This document shows positions 45,640 through 56,654 of a stretch of DNA of 64,000 nt, one piece after another. Position numbers and translations under genes: made by a program. Below the pieces are notes generated by a model that saw only the letters and a program-made list of their open reading frames with translations, was not told the DNA's origin and searched no databases. This DNA is from Dipteris shenzhenensis (taxonomy: Eukaryota; Polypodiophyta; Polypodiopsida; Gleicheniales): the NCBI GenBank assembly GCA_047967505.1, contig CM106540.1; one strand, written 5' to 3'. The first letter of the stretch is position 1. Every line of letters begins with the position of its first letter.

Positions 45640-46022
45640 ATGTGGATTACGTATAGCCGTGAGGTGATCCAAAAGCACTAATCTCCTACAAATTGGTAAT
45701 AGATGGAGATTTTGTTGACTATGCTTCAGGCTTGGTCACTATGCTTCTAGCTTTCCCATGCCACTTCCTCTCCATACGATCAACCAAGGCCATTGCTTCT
45801 ATGTTAACGAACTTTGTTTTACCACGGCTAGCTTTCTCTCCTTTTAATGGTGCGATTAACAAAAGTGATTCCTTCTCTACTGGCATTTGGCTTTATCACA
45901 ATTTTTTGCGTCTTGGAACTAGGCTTGTTGAAATTTCCCGACATCCAATCTTTACAATGGGAGAATGGTATATGCATAGTGAGCATGCTTGCATGCATGG
46001 CATCAACCATTGTTGTATCCAA
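45640..46022 (-). pseudogene. unrecognised minus-strand coding-like segment, copy 1
   Basis: The minus strand reads HIPFSHCKDWMSGNFNKPSS, then IKPNASREGITFVNRTIKRR, and after a frame change KFVNIEAMALVDRMERKWHG. The same peptides occur in the duplicate at 61170-61548 with conservative replacements (IKPNARREGIIFVNRTIKRR). I do not recognise the family. The basic composition and Cys/His residues (CRCHACKHAL-like in copy 2) hint at a nucleic-acid-binding or transposon protein. Confidence 0.3.
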
Positions 46023-46673
46023 GTAGAATGGTATACAAATTTCCTAAGCTAACTATCTAGCAAGCCACGTAATTTGAAGACCATTGACCTAATCTAATAT
46101 AGTTTTGCTTCCAAAAGCGATTACATATACACAAGGGAGACCAAATCGCAATCAAAGCTAGCCATAATCTGACTTTAGGTGCTCAAAATTGTTCATCTCT
46201 TTTGATATCCTACACAAACACAATGGGATCATTTGACTATTGATTATGTGCTCCATGGCGCAACATGAGCTAAGGTTTTTAGGATTCTTAGTGCTCTAGG
46301 CACCATTGCAAGGGACCGGGATAAAGGAGCGATATTGGTCTTCAATCTTGATAACAAGATTACATTCATTCACAATCATTAATTTCAATTGTCATGAATT
46401 TATGCAAAGCAATTGGCGCAAGATCAAAAGAGGAAGCAGCTGTGAGAGCAGTGTATGTTGAAGGAACCAGCAAAGAAAAATATGTACAAAGAAGTGAGTG
46501 TTTTGACGGTGGGTTCTATCGTGTGTGGGCTACTAGGTGACCTACAAGTTGGGTCAGCAAATAGAGGAAGTAATTGATATGGCAAAGAGTGCTGAGGGCT
46601 AAAGCTATGTGTAGACCTACTTCCAACTAGAGGAGGAGCTGTACCTGATCGGGAGCAAAGTCTCACCCATGAG

Positions 46674-47389
46674 TGTTAGACATCAATGCTCCACTCTCGT
46701 GTAACTATGCAGGAACCAACTAACTCTACTTGTAAGGCTCCCCCCATATGAGGAGAAGGCATTTGAGTAGCTCGCTTATCCGATAGGTCTTGGTTTGGAC
46801 ACCAGATGGGGGCCATGTGTGGCCTGATGGCTGGATGACTTCAGAAAGAGTTGGCACACTGCCAACTAGGCTACATGCAAGTGTGGGAAGGCATCCCTTG
46901 ACTGACCGCACTGAGGGTAGACGAAGCATTTCCTGGGCCAGGCCCGTTTGGAGCCTCAGATGATCCCGGATGGCTCTGGGCCGAACGAAGACCATAGGGT
47001 AGTTTCTTTGTTTTGTGCACCGGTTCTATCGTATGGTCAATGGCCTATTTCGGGACCGACTCCCAGTCGACCGTTTTGGGTGGACTGGGTCAGTCACCCA
47101 ATTGAGCCTAACTGACTACGACTAGTGGCTATATAAGAGCAAGCCCGTGAAGCCCATTTCATCACTGGCTACAGCAACCTTGATTTCTTAGCATCCAGCC
47201 TCCATCTTCTACTATTTCCAACACGCCATCGAAGCTTCTTTCACAGGAGTGCACGGTTGGGAGGCAGCGCCATCTATTGTATCAGTTCTACAGTAATCAA
47301 ATTTTTGATTCTCCATACTATCATGTTTTCTCTCTTGCGTAAAAGATCCTATTATCTATTGAGCATAGACATTGTATTATTTTCTTACA
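46674..47389 (+). repeat. 5' LTR of the plus-strand copia element
   Basis: It begins TGTTAGACATCAATGCTCC and ends TTTTCTTACA, bounded by TG...CA, and is immediately followed by the primer site. It is alignable over its whole length with 50647-51373 but has visible substitutions and small indels, for example GTGTAACTATGCAGG versus GTCTACGTAGG. Confidence 0.95.
47130..47137 (+). promoter_or_regulatory. LTR TATA box
   Basis: TATATAAG in GGCTATATAAGAGCAAGCC is the likely core promoter of the element. It is kept in the right LTR at 51114-51121. Confidence 0.65.
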
Positions 47390-47402
47390 TGGTATCAGAG
47401 CC
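47390..47402 (+). other. primer-binding site for initiator tRNA-Met
   Basis: TGGTATCAGAGCC directly follows the left LTR and is the usual copia primer site, complementary to the 3' end of plant tRNA-iMet. Confidence 0.92.
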
Positions 47403-47459
47403 TGGACTCTAGCAAGAAGATTTGGTAGTGTGTTTCTGTTTGTGAGCAGATTGTGAGAG

Positions 47460-48340
47460 ATGGCCCAGCCCGCAAGACTACGAATCCCACCGTTCGGCAA
47501 AAGCGAAAAGTTGGACGGCTCTAACTATCCACTCTGGAAGTACAAGATGAAGACCATCCTAAGTGCATACGAGCTTTGGGACACTGCTATTGGGGTGGAC
47601 GTGAGGCCGGTTATGAGATCGGATCCAACCAATGCAAGACAACAGATAGTACCAATTGCGGATGAGATTCTCGCATGGACAAGAAGAAATGCAGATGCAC
47701 TGTGTTCTATTGTCTGCAGTATTAGTGATTCCATCATTGCGTTAATTCAACATGTCACCACAGCGGAGGAGGCATGGACAGTCTTGAAAAATCAATACGA
47801 GACCACCAATCAGATGTGGATTCAGAATCTAGAGACTCAACTCACAAACGAGAAGTTGTCTGAGTCTAAAGCGGCAGAGAAGTTCATCACCAGGGTGAAG
47901 AATCTGCACGATCAGATGACTGCGATTGGTATCACCATCACCAGCGAGAATCTAGCACGAAGGTGCATACGGATTCTCACACCAAAGTACGATGGTCTTG
48001 TTATGGCACTGAATATGCAGAACAAAAATCCACCCCTCAACTTTGAGGATTTTAGCACGATGCTTCTGGAGGAGGAGATGTGTCAAAAGACGAGGACTGG
48101 AGAAGATTCGGCTTTCTGGACCGGAAGAAAGGTAAGGATAAGGACTTTGGTAACCCATCTTCTTCTGATGATAAAAAGACAAAGAAGAAGATCAAGTGCT
48201 TCTATTGCAACAAGGCAGGGCACAAGCAGAATGAGTGCCGAAAGAAGATTGCAGATGAGAAGAACGGAGTAAAGAGAGAGTCCCAGCAACAGCGTGCAGG
48301 CAGTACCAGTAGATCTGTTCATCGCAATTGAGGAGATTCG
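47460..48340 (+). pseudogene. copia Gag with zinc knuckle
   Basis: From the ATG at 47460 the protein shows the copia Gag (UBN2-like) pattern: LDGSNYPLWKYKMKTILSAY, AWTVLKNQYETTN, and FITRVKNLHDQMTAIG. A frameshift near 48080 moves the coding to a second frame with KKKIKCFYCNKAGHKQNECR, a CCHC knuckle, ending at a stop at 48331. The Gag body is otherwise well preserved. Confidence 0.9.
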
Positions 48341-49679
48341 CATGGAGGCAGTTCATGTACTTGCGGATGAACTGTGGATCATTGACAGTGGTGCATCGTG
48401 CCACATGACCAGTCGGAAGGATTGGTATACCTCTCTAAAGCCAGTAGGGAATGACATCCTGGTAGCAGTCGGCAATGATGAAAAATGTCCAGCAAAAGGA
48501 AAAGGTACGATTGCTCTCAAGTCAGATGGAGTTGTAAAACAACTTTCCGATGTTCTTTATGTGCCAGATATCAAGAGGAACTTGTCCGTTTCTGCAATCA
48601 TGGATCGGGACCTCAAAGTTCAATTCGATAAGAATGGTGCACAGATTCTAGATCTTCAAGGGAAGGTCATTGGTAAAGGTACACGGTGCAATAACATTTA
48701 CGAACTCTTAGCTTTCAATGCTCGAGCAGATGTGAAGAACACTATGCTGTGGCATGAGAGGTTTGGTCATCTACACCTTAGTTCTTTGAAGGAGATTGCA
48801 AACCTACCAAAAATTTCAGATCGGCCCGATGTATGTGAAGCTTGCATGATGGGCAAGCAGCATCGGCAGCCCTTTCCTAGAGAGGCCAGCAGGGCAAAGG
48901 CTCCTCTAGAGCTCGTTCACATGGACCTCTGCGGAAAGATGGAGATGGAAGCTTTGGGTGGTTTCTACTACTTCATGACACTGATCGACGACTACAGTAG
49001 AAGGATATGGATATACTTCCTGAAGAGTAAAGGAGAGGCTTTTAGTAGGTTCAAGGAATGGCATGTAATGGTCAAGAAAGAAATGGGGAGGAAGGTGAAG
49101 AAGTTGAGATCAGACAGAGGTGGAGAGTTCACATCAACTAAATTCGAAAGTTACTGGAAAAGTCACGGAATCAAGAGGCAGAAACCTGTGCCACATACAT
49201 CACAGCAAAATGGAGTAGCAGAATGCAAGATGCGCATCATTTGCGAAATGGGATGGAGTATGATGAAAGGGAAAGATTTGCCAAAGACTTTCTAGGCTGA
49301 AGCATGTAACACTACAGTTTACATCCTGAATCGTAGCTACATGAAGGCTGTGAACGGGATGACTCCACTGCAAGCCTTTTCTAGTAAGAAACCTTCAGCT
49401 GCACATTTCAGAGTTTTTGGATGTGACTGTTTTATGCATGTCCCTGATGCTACCAAGACCAAATGGGAACCAAAGAGCCGGAAGTGTATTTTCTTGGGCT
49501 ACAGTGAAGAGGCGAAGGGTTACCGTCTCTATAACCCTGTTACCAAGAAGGTAATTGTAAGTCATAATGTGGTCTTCTCAAAACAGCCGCATCAATTGGA
49601 GGAGGATGCTTCCTTCCCAGACAATAGCAGACCGAACTCCCCCAACAGTGCTTGGGAGGATTCAAGACAAAGAAGATGA
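48341..49679 (+). pseudogene. copia protease and integrase
   Basis: ELWIIDSGASCHMTSRKDWY near 48370 is the protease active site. LWHERFGHLHLSSLKEI with CEACMMGKQHRQPF is the integrase zinc domain. The core has LELVHMDLCGKM, KLRSDRGGEFTS and QQNGVAECKMR, so all three catalytic acids (D, D, E) appear present. One in-frame TAG at 49293 interrupts the core, after which the same frame continues to 49679 (FRVFGCDCFMHVPDATKTKW). A frameshift then separates it from RT. Confidence 0.9.
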
Positions 49680-50592
49680 AGAAGAGCCTATAGAACCACA
49701 ACAGCAACGGCCATTCTCGAAGTGGGTAAAGCAGCTTTTGGACGACAGAGAACCTCTAGTCATTGAGGAGGAACCATTCGAACACCGCCTGTCCAAGAGA
49801 TTAGAGGAGCAAAGAAGGGTGCAAGAACACTTGGTCAACTATGCTTTGATGACAGAAGTGATCTGTGCTGATGAACCCAAGTGTCTTGAAGAGGCACAGG
49901 GCGATGATAGGTGGATGGAGGCTATGCAGTCGGAGTATGGCTCCATAATGAAGAACAACACTTGGAACCTTGTGGATCAACCACCAAAACGCAAGGTAAT
50001 CGGAACCAAGTGGGTGTACAAGACCAAGTACAAGTCCGACGGCACGTTGGATAAGTACAAGGCTCGGCTCGTGGCAAAAGAATTTGCACAGGTACATGGT
50101 TTTGATTATCAAGATACTTTTGCTCCCACAGCTTGACTAACCACAATTCACAGTGTTTTGGCTTTCACTGCCCAGGAAAGTTGGCCCGTGTTTCAGATGG
50201 ATGTGAAATCCGCCTTTCTGAATGGAGATCTCAAGGAGGAGGTATACGTGGAACAACCACTAGGTTTTGAGATCCCCCGTTCAAAAGGTAAAGTCTGCAA
50301 ACTGAAGAAGGCACTTTATGGGCTGAAACAGGCCCCACAAGTGTGGTACCAGTGAATTGATGCCTACTTTCTGCAAAACGGGTTCAGGAGGATCCCATCT
50401 AATGCAAATTTGTATATCTTCAGAGAAGGAGGCAGGTGTATGATCGTGGTCCTTTATGTGGACGACCTTGTCATAATAGGGAACCATGAAGAGAAGATCT
50501 CACAGACGAAGCATTTGCTAGGAAGAGAGTTTGAAATGACAGACCTCGGACTGATGCATTTCTATTTGGGGATTGAGAGGCATCTTCATTGA
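49680..50592 (+). pseudogene. copia reverse transcriptase, RNase H deleted
   Basis: In one frame with stops at 50134 and 50353 are WMEAMQSEYGSIMKNNTWNL, KWVYKTKYKSDGTLDKYKAR, FQMDVKSAFLNGDLKEEVYV, KKALYGLKQAPQVWY and the catalytic VVLYVDDLVIIGN. After LGLMHFYLGIERHLH the frame ends at 50592 and the purine tract follows within 50 bases, so the RNase H domain (about 130 residues in relatives) is deleted. The encoded enzyme could not complete DNA synthesis alone. Confidence 0.9.
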
Positions 50593-50636
50593 CTTGGCAT
50601 TGGGCCGAAAAAGTAAGTTCACTTGTGGGTGGACAT

Positions 50637-50646
50637 TGAGGGGTGG
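50637..50646 (+). other. polypurine tract
   Basis: TTGAGGGGTGG lies directly before the right LTR and fits the plus-strand primer site. Confidence 0.75.
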
Positions 50647-51373
50647 TGTTAGATATCAATGCTCCACTCTCGTCTACGTAGGAACCAGCTAACTCTACTT
50701 GTAAGCCCCCCATATGAGGAGAAGGCATTTGAGTAGCTCGGTTATCTGGTAGGTCCTGGTTTGGACACCAGATGGGGCCATGTGTGGCCTGATGGCTGGA
50801 TGGCTTCAGATAGAGTTGGCACACCACCAACTAGACTACATGCAAGTGTGGGAAGGCATCACTTGACTGACCGCATTGAGGGTAGATGGAGCATTTCCTG
50901 AGGCAGCCCACTCTCGGGTTGTGGGGCCCGTTTGGAGCCTCAGATGATCCTGGATGGCTCTGGGCTGAATGGCAGCCATAGGTCAGTTGCTTTGTTTTGT
51001 GCACCGGTTCTATCGTATGGTCAGTGGCCTATTTCAGGACCGACCCCTAGTCAACCGTTTTGGATGGACTGGGTCAGTCACCCAATTAAGCCTAACTGAC
51101 TATGACTGGTGGCTATATAAGAGCAAGCCTGTGAAGCCCATTTCATCACTGGCTACAGCAACCCTGATTCCTTAGCATCCAGCCTCAGTCTTCTACTGTT
51201 TCCAGCACACGATTGAAGCTTCTTTCACAGGAGCGCACGGTTGGGAGGCAGCGCCATCTATTATATCAGTTCTATAGTAATCAAATTTTTGATTCTCCAT
51301 ACTATCTTGTTTTCTCTCTTGCGTATGAGATCCTGTTATCTGTTGAGCATAGACGTTGTATTATTATCTTACA
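50647..51373 (+). repeat. 3' LTR of the plus-strand copia element
   Basis: It begins TGTTAGATATCAATGCTCC and ends TTATCTTACA. GGGAGTATATCC, matching the empty site, follows immediately. Confidence 0.95.
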
Positions 51374-54057
51374 GGGAGTATATCCACATGAGGCATCGAA
51401 GCATCTGCGGTTGTAGGAGGCCAAGTCTTTGATGTTAGAAGTAGGGGTGTTCACCATCTCGCTATAGGGACCATGCATCCCACAATCGAGGAACCTTTAG
51501 GCTATGTTTACAAGCATTGTACACTCGTCTATCATCTTGGAACAATGCTTGGGATTGAGACTCGAGAGGAAGGAGATTTGCTGATGCAATAGGAGTCCTA
51601 ATCACTAAAGCATATGCAACCAAGGATGTTTTTATCAAAGCTATGTTTATATATTAATATAAAATCTTGGCGAAAGTTTTCAAGCTAATTTTTTTAGTTT
51701 CACAATATTGGTAGAATGTACTACTTTTTATATATTTTCTTTTGAATTTTGAAGAAAAAAATGTAAATCCTAGCGAAACTTTAAAATTTTTCTCATAAAA
51801 GTTTCAAATCCTGGCAAATGTTTCAAACATTTATTTTTATTAGGGCATATAAAATTTTGATGCCAATATAAAAGTTTAGCTTCTTAACAAAACTAACTTG
51901 AAAAAATCATCCATGCATGCATGCAACATACCAAGGTTTGATTCAAGGATTCCAAAGCTCATACTATGGACAAGATTTTGCATTATCGATGAGTGGATGG
52001 TCTCAACAGAAGAAGAAGAAGAAAAGTTAGCCATAGCAACAACTAAGGATTTAAGCTCTGCCATAGCCACCAAGGATCAAACATTATAGATGAGATTTCA
52101 CCTCAATCATATAGCTTGGAAGTTAGAATAGATGTTTTGTCTTGTGGAATATAATCGCATGGAAAAGGCCTAGCAATAGTTATATCCATCTTCTATCTTA
52201 TTTGTCTATATATATTTATTTCTGAGATTGATGTGTCCCTCAATGAGTTGTGATATGTGGCATGCATATGGACCTCCACACGAAAGGGAGGTTGAGTTTC
52301 CCTTCCCCTTCATCCTTCTTCCTCCCCCTACTCTCTCCTCTCCATTTTGTGTACCCTCCATTCCCCTCCACTCCTCTCTCGGCTATGCCTTCCTCACCCT
52401 CTTCCTCCCATTCCCTCCCCTCTCAATGCTTCTAAAGATGATGATGAACACTTCCCCTCCCAAAACACAATCGCAACGATGATGAGCACATGGTACTTGT
52501 TTGTATTTTAAAAAGCCTAAAAAGAGTTTTGTGAAACAATTTTAATTGTGCAATTTAAGAGGCGATGTTGAGAGTAGCACTACAATATTGCATGGTCCAA
52601 GAGAAGCCTAAAAGGCTCAAGGAAACCATAATCCTAAATGAGCATAGATAGAACCTATTTTCTAAACCTAATCTAGGAGTGTAATTAGCTACATGTGCGC
52701 GCTCTCTCTCTCTCCCTCCCTAATTTAACAATAATGCACAACTAAACCTCTCATATTCAATTCCATTGCAAAGGTTACTAGTTTGCTAGATATATATATC
52801 ATTACTTATTAGCTCTCATGTAGTTATCTTGCAAGCTAGGTAGAAAATTATACTAGCAAGTTCATAATGGCTATTCAACACGTTTGTTTCTCACTCACAT
52901 TTTCATCTTCCCATCATTGCTACCCACATCTTCCTTTAAATTCAAAAATCAATTGGAAGTAGACCAGCTTTAGCTTGAAGCTCTTATAAAGTGCAAATCA
53001 ATCAACTACTTTATTTTAATGTTTAACAAGCTTTCCACTCTATGAAAGTTGCTACTCTTTATCTTTTTATAAAGTATTGAAATTAACATAAGTGAAGACT
53101 TTGAAGTTCGGATTTAATACCTAAGAATTGTTATTACAACCTCTTGAAGGTGCTCGGGGAGTTGCACTTAGAAACTATAAAAGTACAACACGGTATTGGA
53201 GAGGGATATAGCAATCTCTTTCGATTACAGCTAATTTTTAAACTTGTAATTTAAAGATTTAAGGGGACATGCAATGCAGACCCATGAAAACGTGTGTAAC
53301 TCCTCCAAATAACTAGCAAATGCAAATATATTACAAAGCAACCAGATATATGAAATCAAAAACAAAAAGTGCAACAAAGTGACACTAAAGAATACGAAGA
53401 AGTGGATGAAATATTATGAAAGTTTTCCAAATTACAACAAATAGTTGATCAATCAACCATCCAAGTAGACCGGATGGTTTCCTTTTATAATCTTACTCGT
53501 ACCATTCCACAACAATCTCCTATAGCAATAACAAGATGAATACATTCAACAGCCTACTCGATTGAAAACCTATATATTCATATTGCCATATGTGTTGCAA
53601 ACACAAATCCAAAGAGAATTCAAAGAGAGAAGGAAGAAAATAATGAAGTCTTGAAGTGCTCAAGAAAACCTCTCATCACGAAGGGAAGCGACAGTCTTTG
53701 GATAGAGCGTTGATCCTCCCCGTTGGTGGCGACTCATTTGTGAGGATCGAAAGTTGTGTTCAAAGATTAGAAGGGGCTTGTGGTCACAAGCGAGTAGGAG
53801 AAATGCCTCTAAAGTCCACACTGTGACTCTTGCAAAGTCCATGATAAATCTCCATAGAAGCTAGTAAATCTAATAAATGAGCATACCTAGGTCATGTTCT
53901 TGGGATCTAGGTTTTTCTAATGGCATATATTCTCATTGCGCAATGTGAATCCCATCCTTCAGGATAACATGCCAAGTAAAATTCTAGCACTTTGCAAAAC
54001 ACACAATTTTTGAGATTTAGTGAGATCCCTATTTCTTGACACATTGAAGACTTTTTC

Positions 54058-54228
54058 TGAGAGTGCTCTCAACGGAAGCAAGAATGGAAGAAGGAGAGAG
54101 AGAGACAGAGAGCCACACAAGTTTTGGTGGGTGCAAAACCACCCTAATCTTCTTTTTCATTCATTTATATATGTGTTTGAGTATTATACATAACTGGGGT
54201 AAAGGCACAGTGACCTTTAACCCCCACA
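54058..54228 (-). repeat. 3' LTR of the minus-strand copia element
   Basis: It runs TGAGAGTGCTCTCAAC ... TTTAACCCCCACA on the plus strand, 171 bp. The differences seen from the other LTR are GGAAG/GAAAG, CAAAACC/CAGAACC and ATTATAC/ATTGTAC. Confidence 0.95.
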
Positions 54229-54242
54229 ACCTCCCACTTAAA
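54229..54242 (-). other. polypurine tract
   Basis: On the minus strand TTAAGTGGGAGGT directly precedes the 3' LTR, as expected for plus-strand priming. Confidence 0.8.
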
Positions 54243-54281
54243 GGACAATGTGCCTTTAAGGGAGAACAACTAGTGAGCATA

Positions 54282-55352
54282 CTATCCAATGCCCATCAAT
54301 ACACGACAATACTCAAACCGTTGACTAGGTAGACTCTTCGTCAGCATATCTGCAGGGTTATCATCTGTATGAATTTTGACAAGCTCTATGCGCTTGTCCT
54401 CAAGTACCTCCCTGATGAAATGGTACTTGACCTCAATGTGTTTGGTCTTTGCATGAAAGACCGGATTCCGTGCTAGCTGAATAGCACTCATGGAATCACT
54501 ATGCAATGTCGGTACACCTGTATGAATCCCCAAATCTCCCACTAGCCGATCAAGCCATATAGCCTCCTTGCAACCCTCTGTGGATGCAACATACTCAGCC
54601 TCTGTGGTAGACATCCACGACACTGCACCACCTGCAAAGGTGAACACATAACCAGAAGTGGATCTCCTACTATCCACATGCCCTGCATAGTTTGAATCTG
54701 TGTACCCAAGTACACGCATGTCTCCTTTACCAAAGCAAATGCACATCTCCTTGGTACCCTTCATGTACCTCATGATGCACTTAACTACCTCCCAATGCCT
54801 CTTTCCTAGATTAGCCATATACCTGCTAACAACTCCCACTGCAAATGCAATGTCTGGTCTAGTAGCTATCATAGCATACATAAGACTCCCAACCGCTGAT
54901 GCATAAGGAACCTTAGCCATCATGGCCCTCTCCTCTTCTGATTTGGGACTATCTGTATGACTCAGTTTCACATATGGAGGTAACGGAGTACTCACTGCCT
55001 TCCCCCCCTCCATATTGAAACGCTGCAATACTTTTGTAACATACTCTTTTTGTGAAAGCCAAAGGAGTTTCCTACTCCGATCACGCGTGATGCGCATACC
55101 AAGAATATGACTTACAAGTCCCAAATCCTTCATATCAAAGGCCTCATGCAACTTGGCCTTTAATGCATCTAGCTCATAAGTATTCTTGCTAGCCAATAGC
55201 ATATCATCCACATATAGTGCCAGGATTATCAGGCTACTATCCTTAGCCTTTAGTGTAGAGGCAGTGATCAATTTCACTCCTTCTAAAACCCTGGGACCGA
55301 ATGAAAGCATCAAACTTCTGATACCATTCTCTAGGTGCTTGCTTAAGACCAT
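54282..55352 (-). pseudogene. copia reverse transcriptase C-terminal half and RNase H
   Basis: The frame is open for 356 residues. It contains the RT catalytic LALYVDDMLLASKN, LGMRITRDRSRKLLWLSQKE, the connection PYASAVGSLMYAMIATRPDI, and a complete RNase H: VLGYTDSNYAGHVDSRRSTS, VSWMSTTEAEYVASTEGCKE, and LHSDSMSAIQLARNPVFHAK. Active acids D, E, D are present. It ends close to the purine tract, as normal. Only the frame join to the upstream half is broken. Confidence 0.92.
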
Positions 55353-55903
55353 AGAGACTCTTCTTCAGTTTGCAAACTAAATGCTCTTTGCCCTTTTCTT
55401 CAAAGCACCATGTAAATTTCCTCATGCAAATCCCCATGCAAGAAAGCTGTCTTGACATCCATTTGCATAAGCTCCATATCCTCTGATGCCACTAGTCCAA
55501 GCATGCATCTAAGTGTGGTCATCTTCACAACCGGAGAGAATATCTCATCAAAGTCCACACCCTTCTCTTGCTTGAACCCTTTAGCAACCAAACGGGCCTT
55601 GTACCTAGGCACATCATCACCTGTGACCTTCATTTTGTAGACCCATTTACATGGCAATGCTTTCTTTCCATGTGGCAAAGAAACCAAGTCCCAAGTCTTA
55701 TTCTTCATAAGTGAACTCATCTGTGATTCCATAGCATACTCCCACTTGCGTTGATCCTCACGCATCATAGCTTCTCTGTAGCAAGAAGGCTCCCCGCAAT
55801 CAGTAAGCATCACATAGTCTACCCCTGGAACAAACCTATCAGGCGGTCTAGACACTCTAGATGATCTTCTCAAGGGCATTTCAGCTTGCTGTCCCATTTG
55901 CAT
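55353..55903 (-). pseudogene. copia reverse transcriptase N-terminal half
   Basis: This frame carries RRSSRVSRPPDRFVPGVDYV, KWEYAMESQMSSLMKNKTWD, CKWVYKMKVTGDDVPRYKAR and MDVKTAFLHGDLHEEIYMVL. It fails near 55405, where 11 bases present in the older paralogue (2438-2448 region) are missing, which shifts the frame just before the YVDD half. Confidence 0.9.
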
Positions 55904-56025
55904 ATATCAGCCACATTTGGCTCATCATTTCCACCAATAGATGATCCATCATCTACCCTTGATTGTATACCTGTGGGAGTACTTGGTGGTACCATTTCTT
56001 GCACATTTGGTGCATGGACAGCTTG

Positions 56026-56654
56026 CTATCTATCAACATATGCAGGTGGATCCACATCCTGGAAAGTAATTCTCCTCATTTCCACATCCCTCATGGGTGC
56101 CTTATGCATCTTCTTCTCATTGAAGACCACATCATGGCTGCGTATGATCTTCTTTGCTTCTGGATCCCAGAGATGATAGCCCATCTCTCCACTTTCACCA
56201 TAACCCAGAAAGATGCATTTCCTAGACTTAGGATCTAGCTTCTTTCGAAGCTCTTTTGGCACATGTGCATATGCCTCACACCCAAATATACGCAAATGAG
56301 AGTAAGAGGGCTTCTTGCCACTCCATGCCTCTTCAGGAATACCACCATCCAAACTCTTACTAGGTGATCTATTGATCACATGCACTGCAGTCTTCATTGC
56401 CTCAGCCCAAAAACCACCAGAAAGACTTGCATTGGAAAGCATGCATTGTAACCTTTCTTGAATGGTACAGTTCATCTTTTCTTCAACTGGATTTTGCTCT
56501 GGAGTATGAGGGGATGTGAGCTCCCTCTTAATCCCACGTGTATCACAGAAATGCTGAAAGTCATGAGAGAGATACTCTCCACCATTATCAGTCCATAGGC
56601 ATTTAAGCGTTCTACCTGACTGTTCTCAACCAAGGCCAGCCATTTCTGAAATAC
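56026..56654 (-). pseudogene. copia integrase C-terminal part
   Basis: From about 56620 the minus strand has CLWTDNGGEYLSHDFQ, with the second catalytic aspartate, then after frame changes MNCTIQERLQCMLSNASLSG, VINRSPSKSLDGGIPEEAWS and FGCEAYAHVPKELRKKLDPK. The frame ends at a TAG at 56026, where the paralogue at 3.6 kb has CAG (Gln). This C-to-T change alone separates integrase from RT. Confidence 0.88.

Larger units (their letters stand above)
46674..51373 (+). mobile_element. Ty1/copia retrotransposon with 716/727-bp LTRs, non-autonomous
   Basis: This element has both LTRs, a tRNA-iMet primer site, Gag, protease, integrase and reverse transcriptase on the plus strand, and a purine tract before the right LTR. 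It interrupts the tandem unit; the uninterrupted sequence at 62171-62190 (TCTCACCCATGGGAGTATAT) marks the empty site. Flanks are ATGAG on the left and GGGAG on the right, an imperfect target duplication. RNase H is missing and there are several stops and frameshifts. Confidence 0.95.
44167..53809. repeat. large tandem duplication, copy 1 (about 4.9 kb plus an inserted copia)
   Basis: The sequence from TAAAGTCCACACTGTGACTC here is repeated from 53810. Removing the copia element at 46674-51373 leaves about 4.94 kb. The copies agree over long stretches with scattered substitutions, so the duplication is fairly recent but not fresh. Apart from the minus-strand frame and foldback listed separately, I recognise no gene in the unit. 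Remaining parts, including 52100-53800, look non-coding and AT-rich. Confidence 0.9.

Noticed and set aside
52228-52482. Pro/Leu/Ser-rich frame in the tandem unit
   Set aside because: It translates a CTCC/TTCC-rich simple-sequence stretch, and the second copy has a deletion that changes its end.
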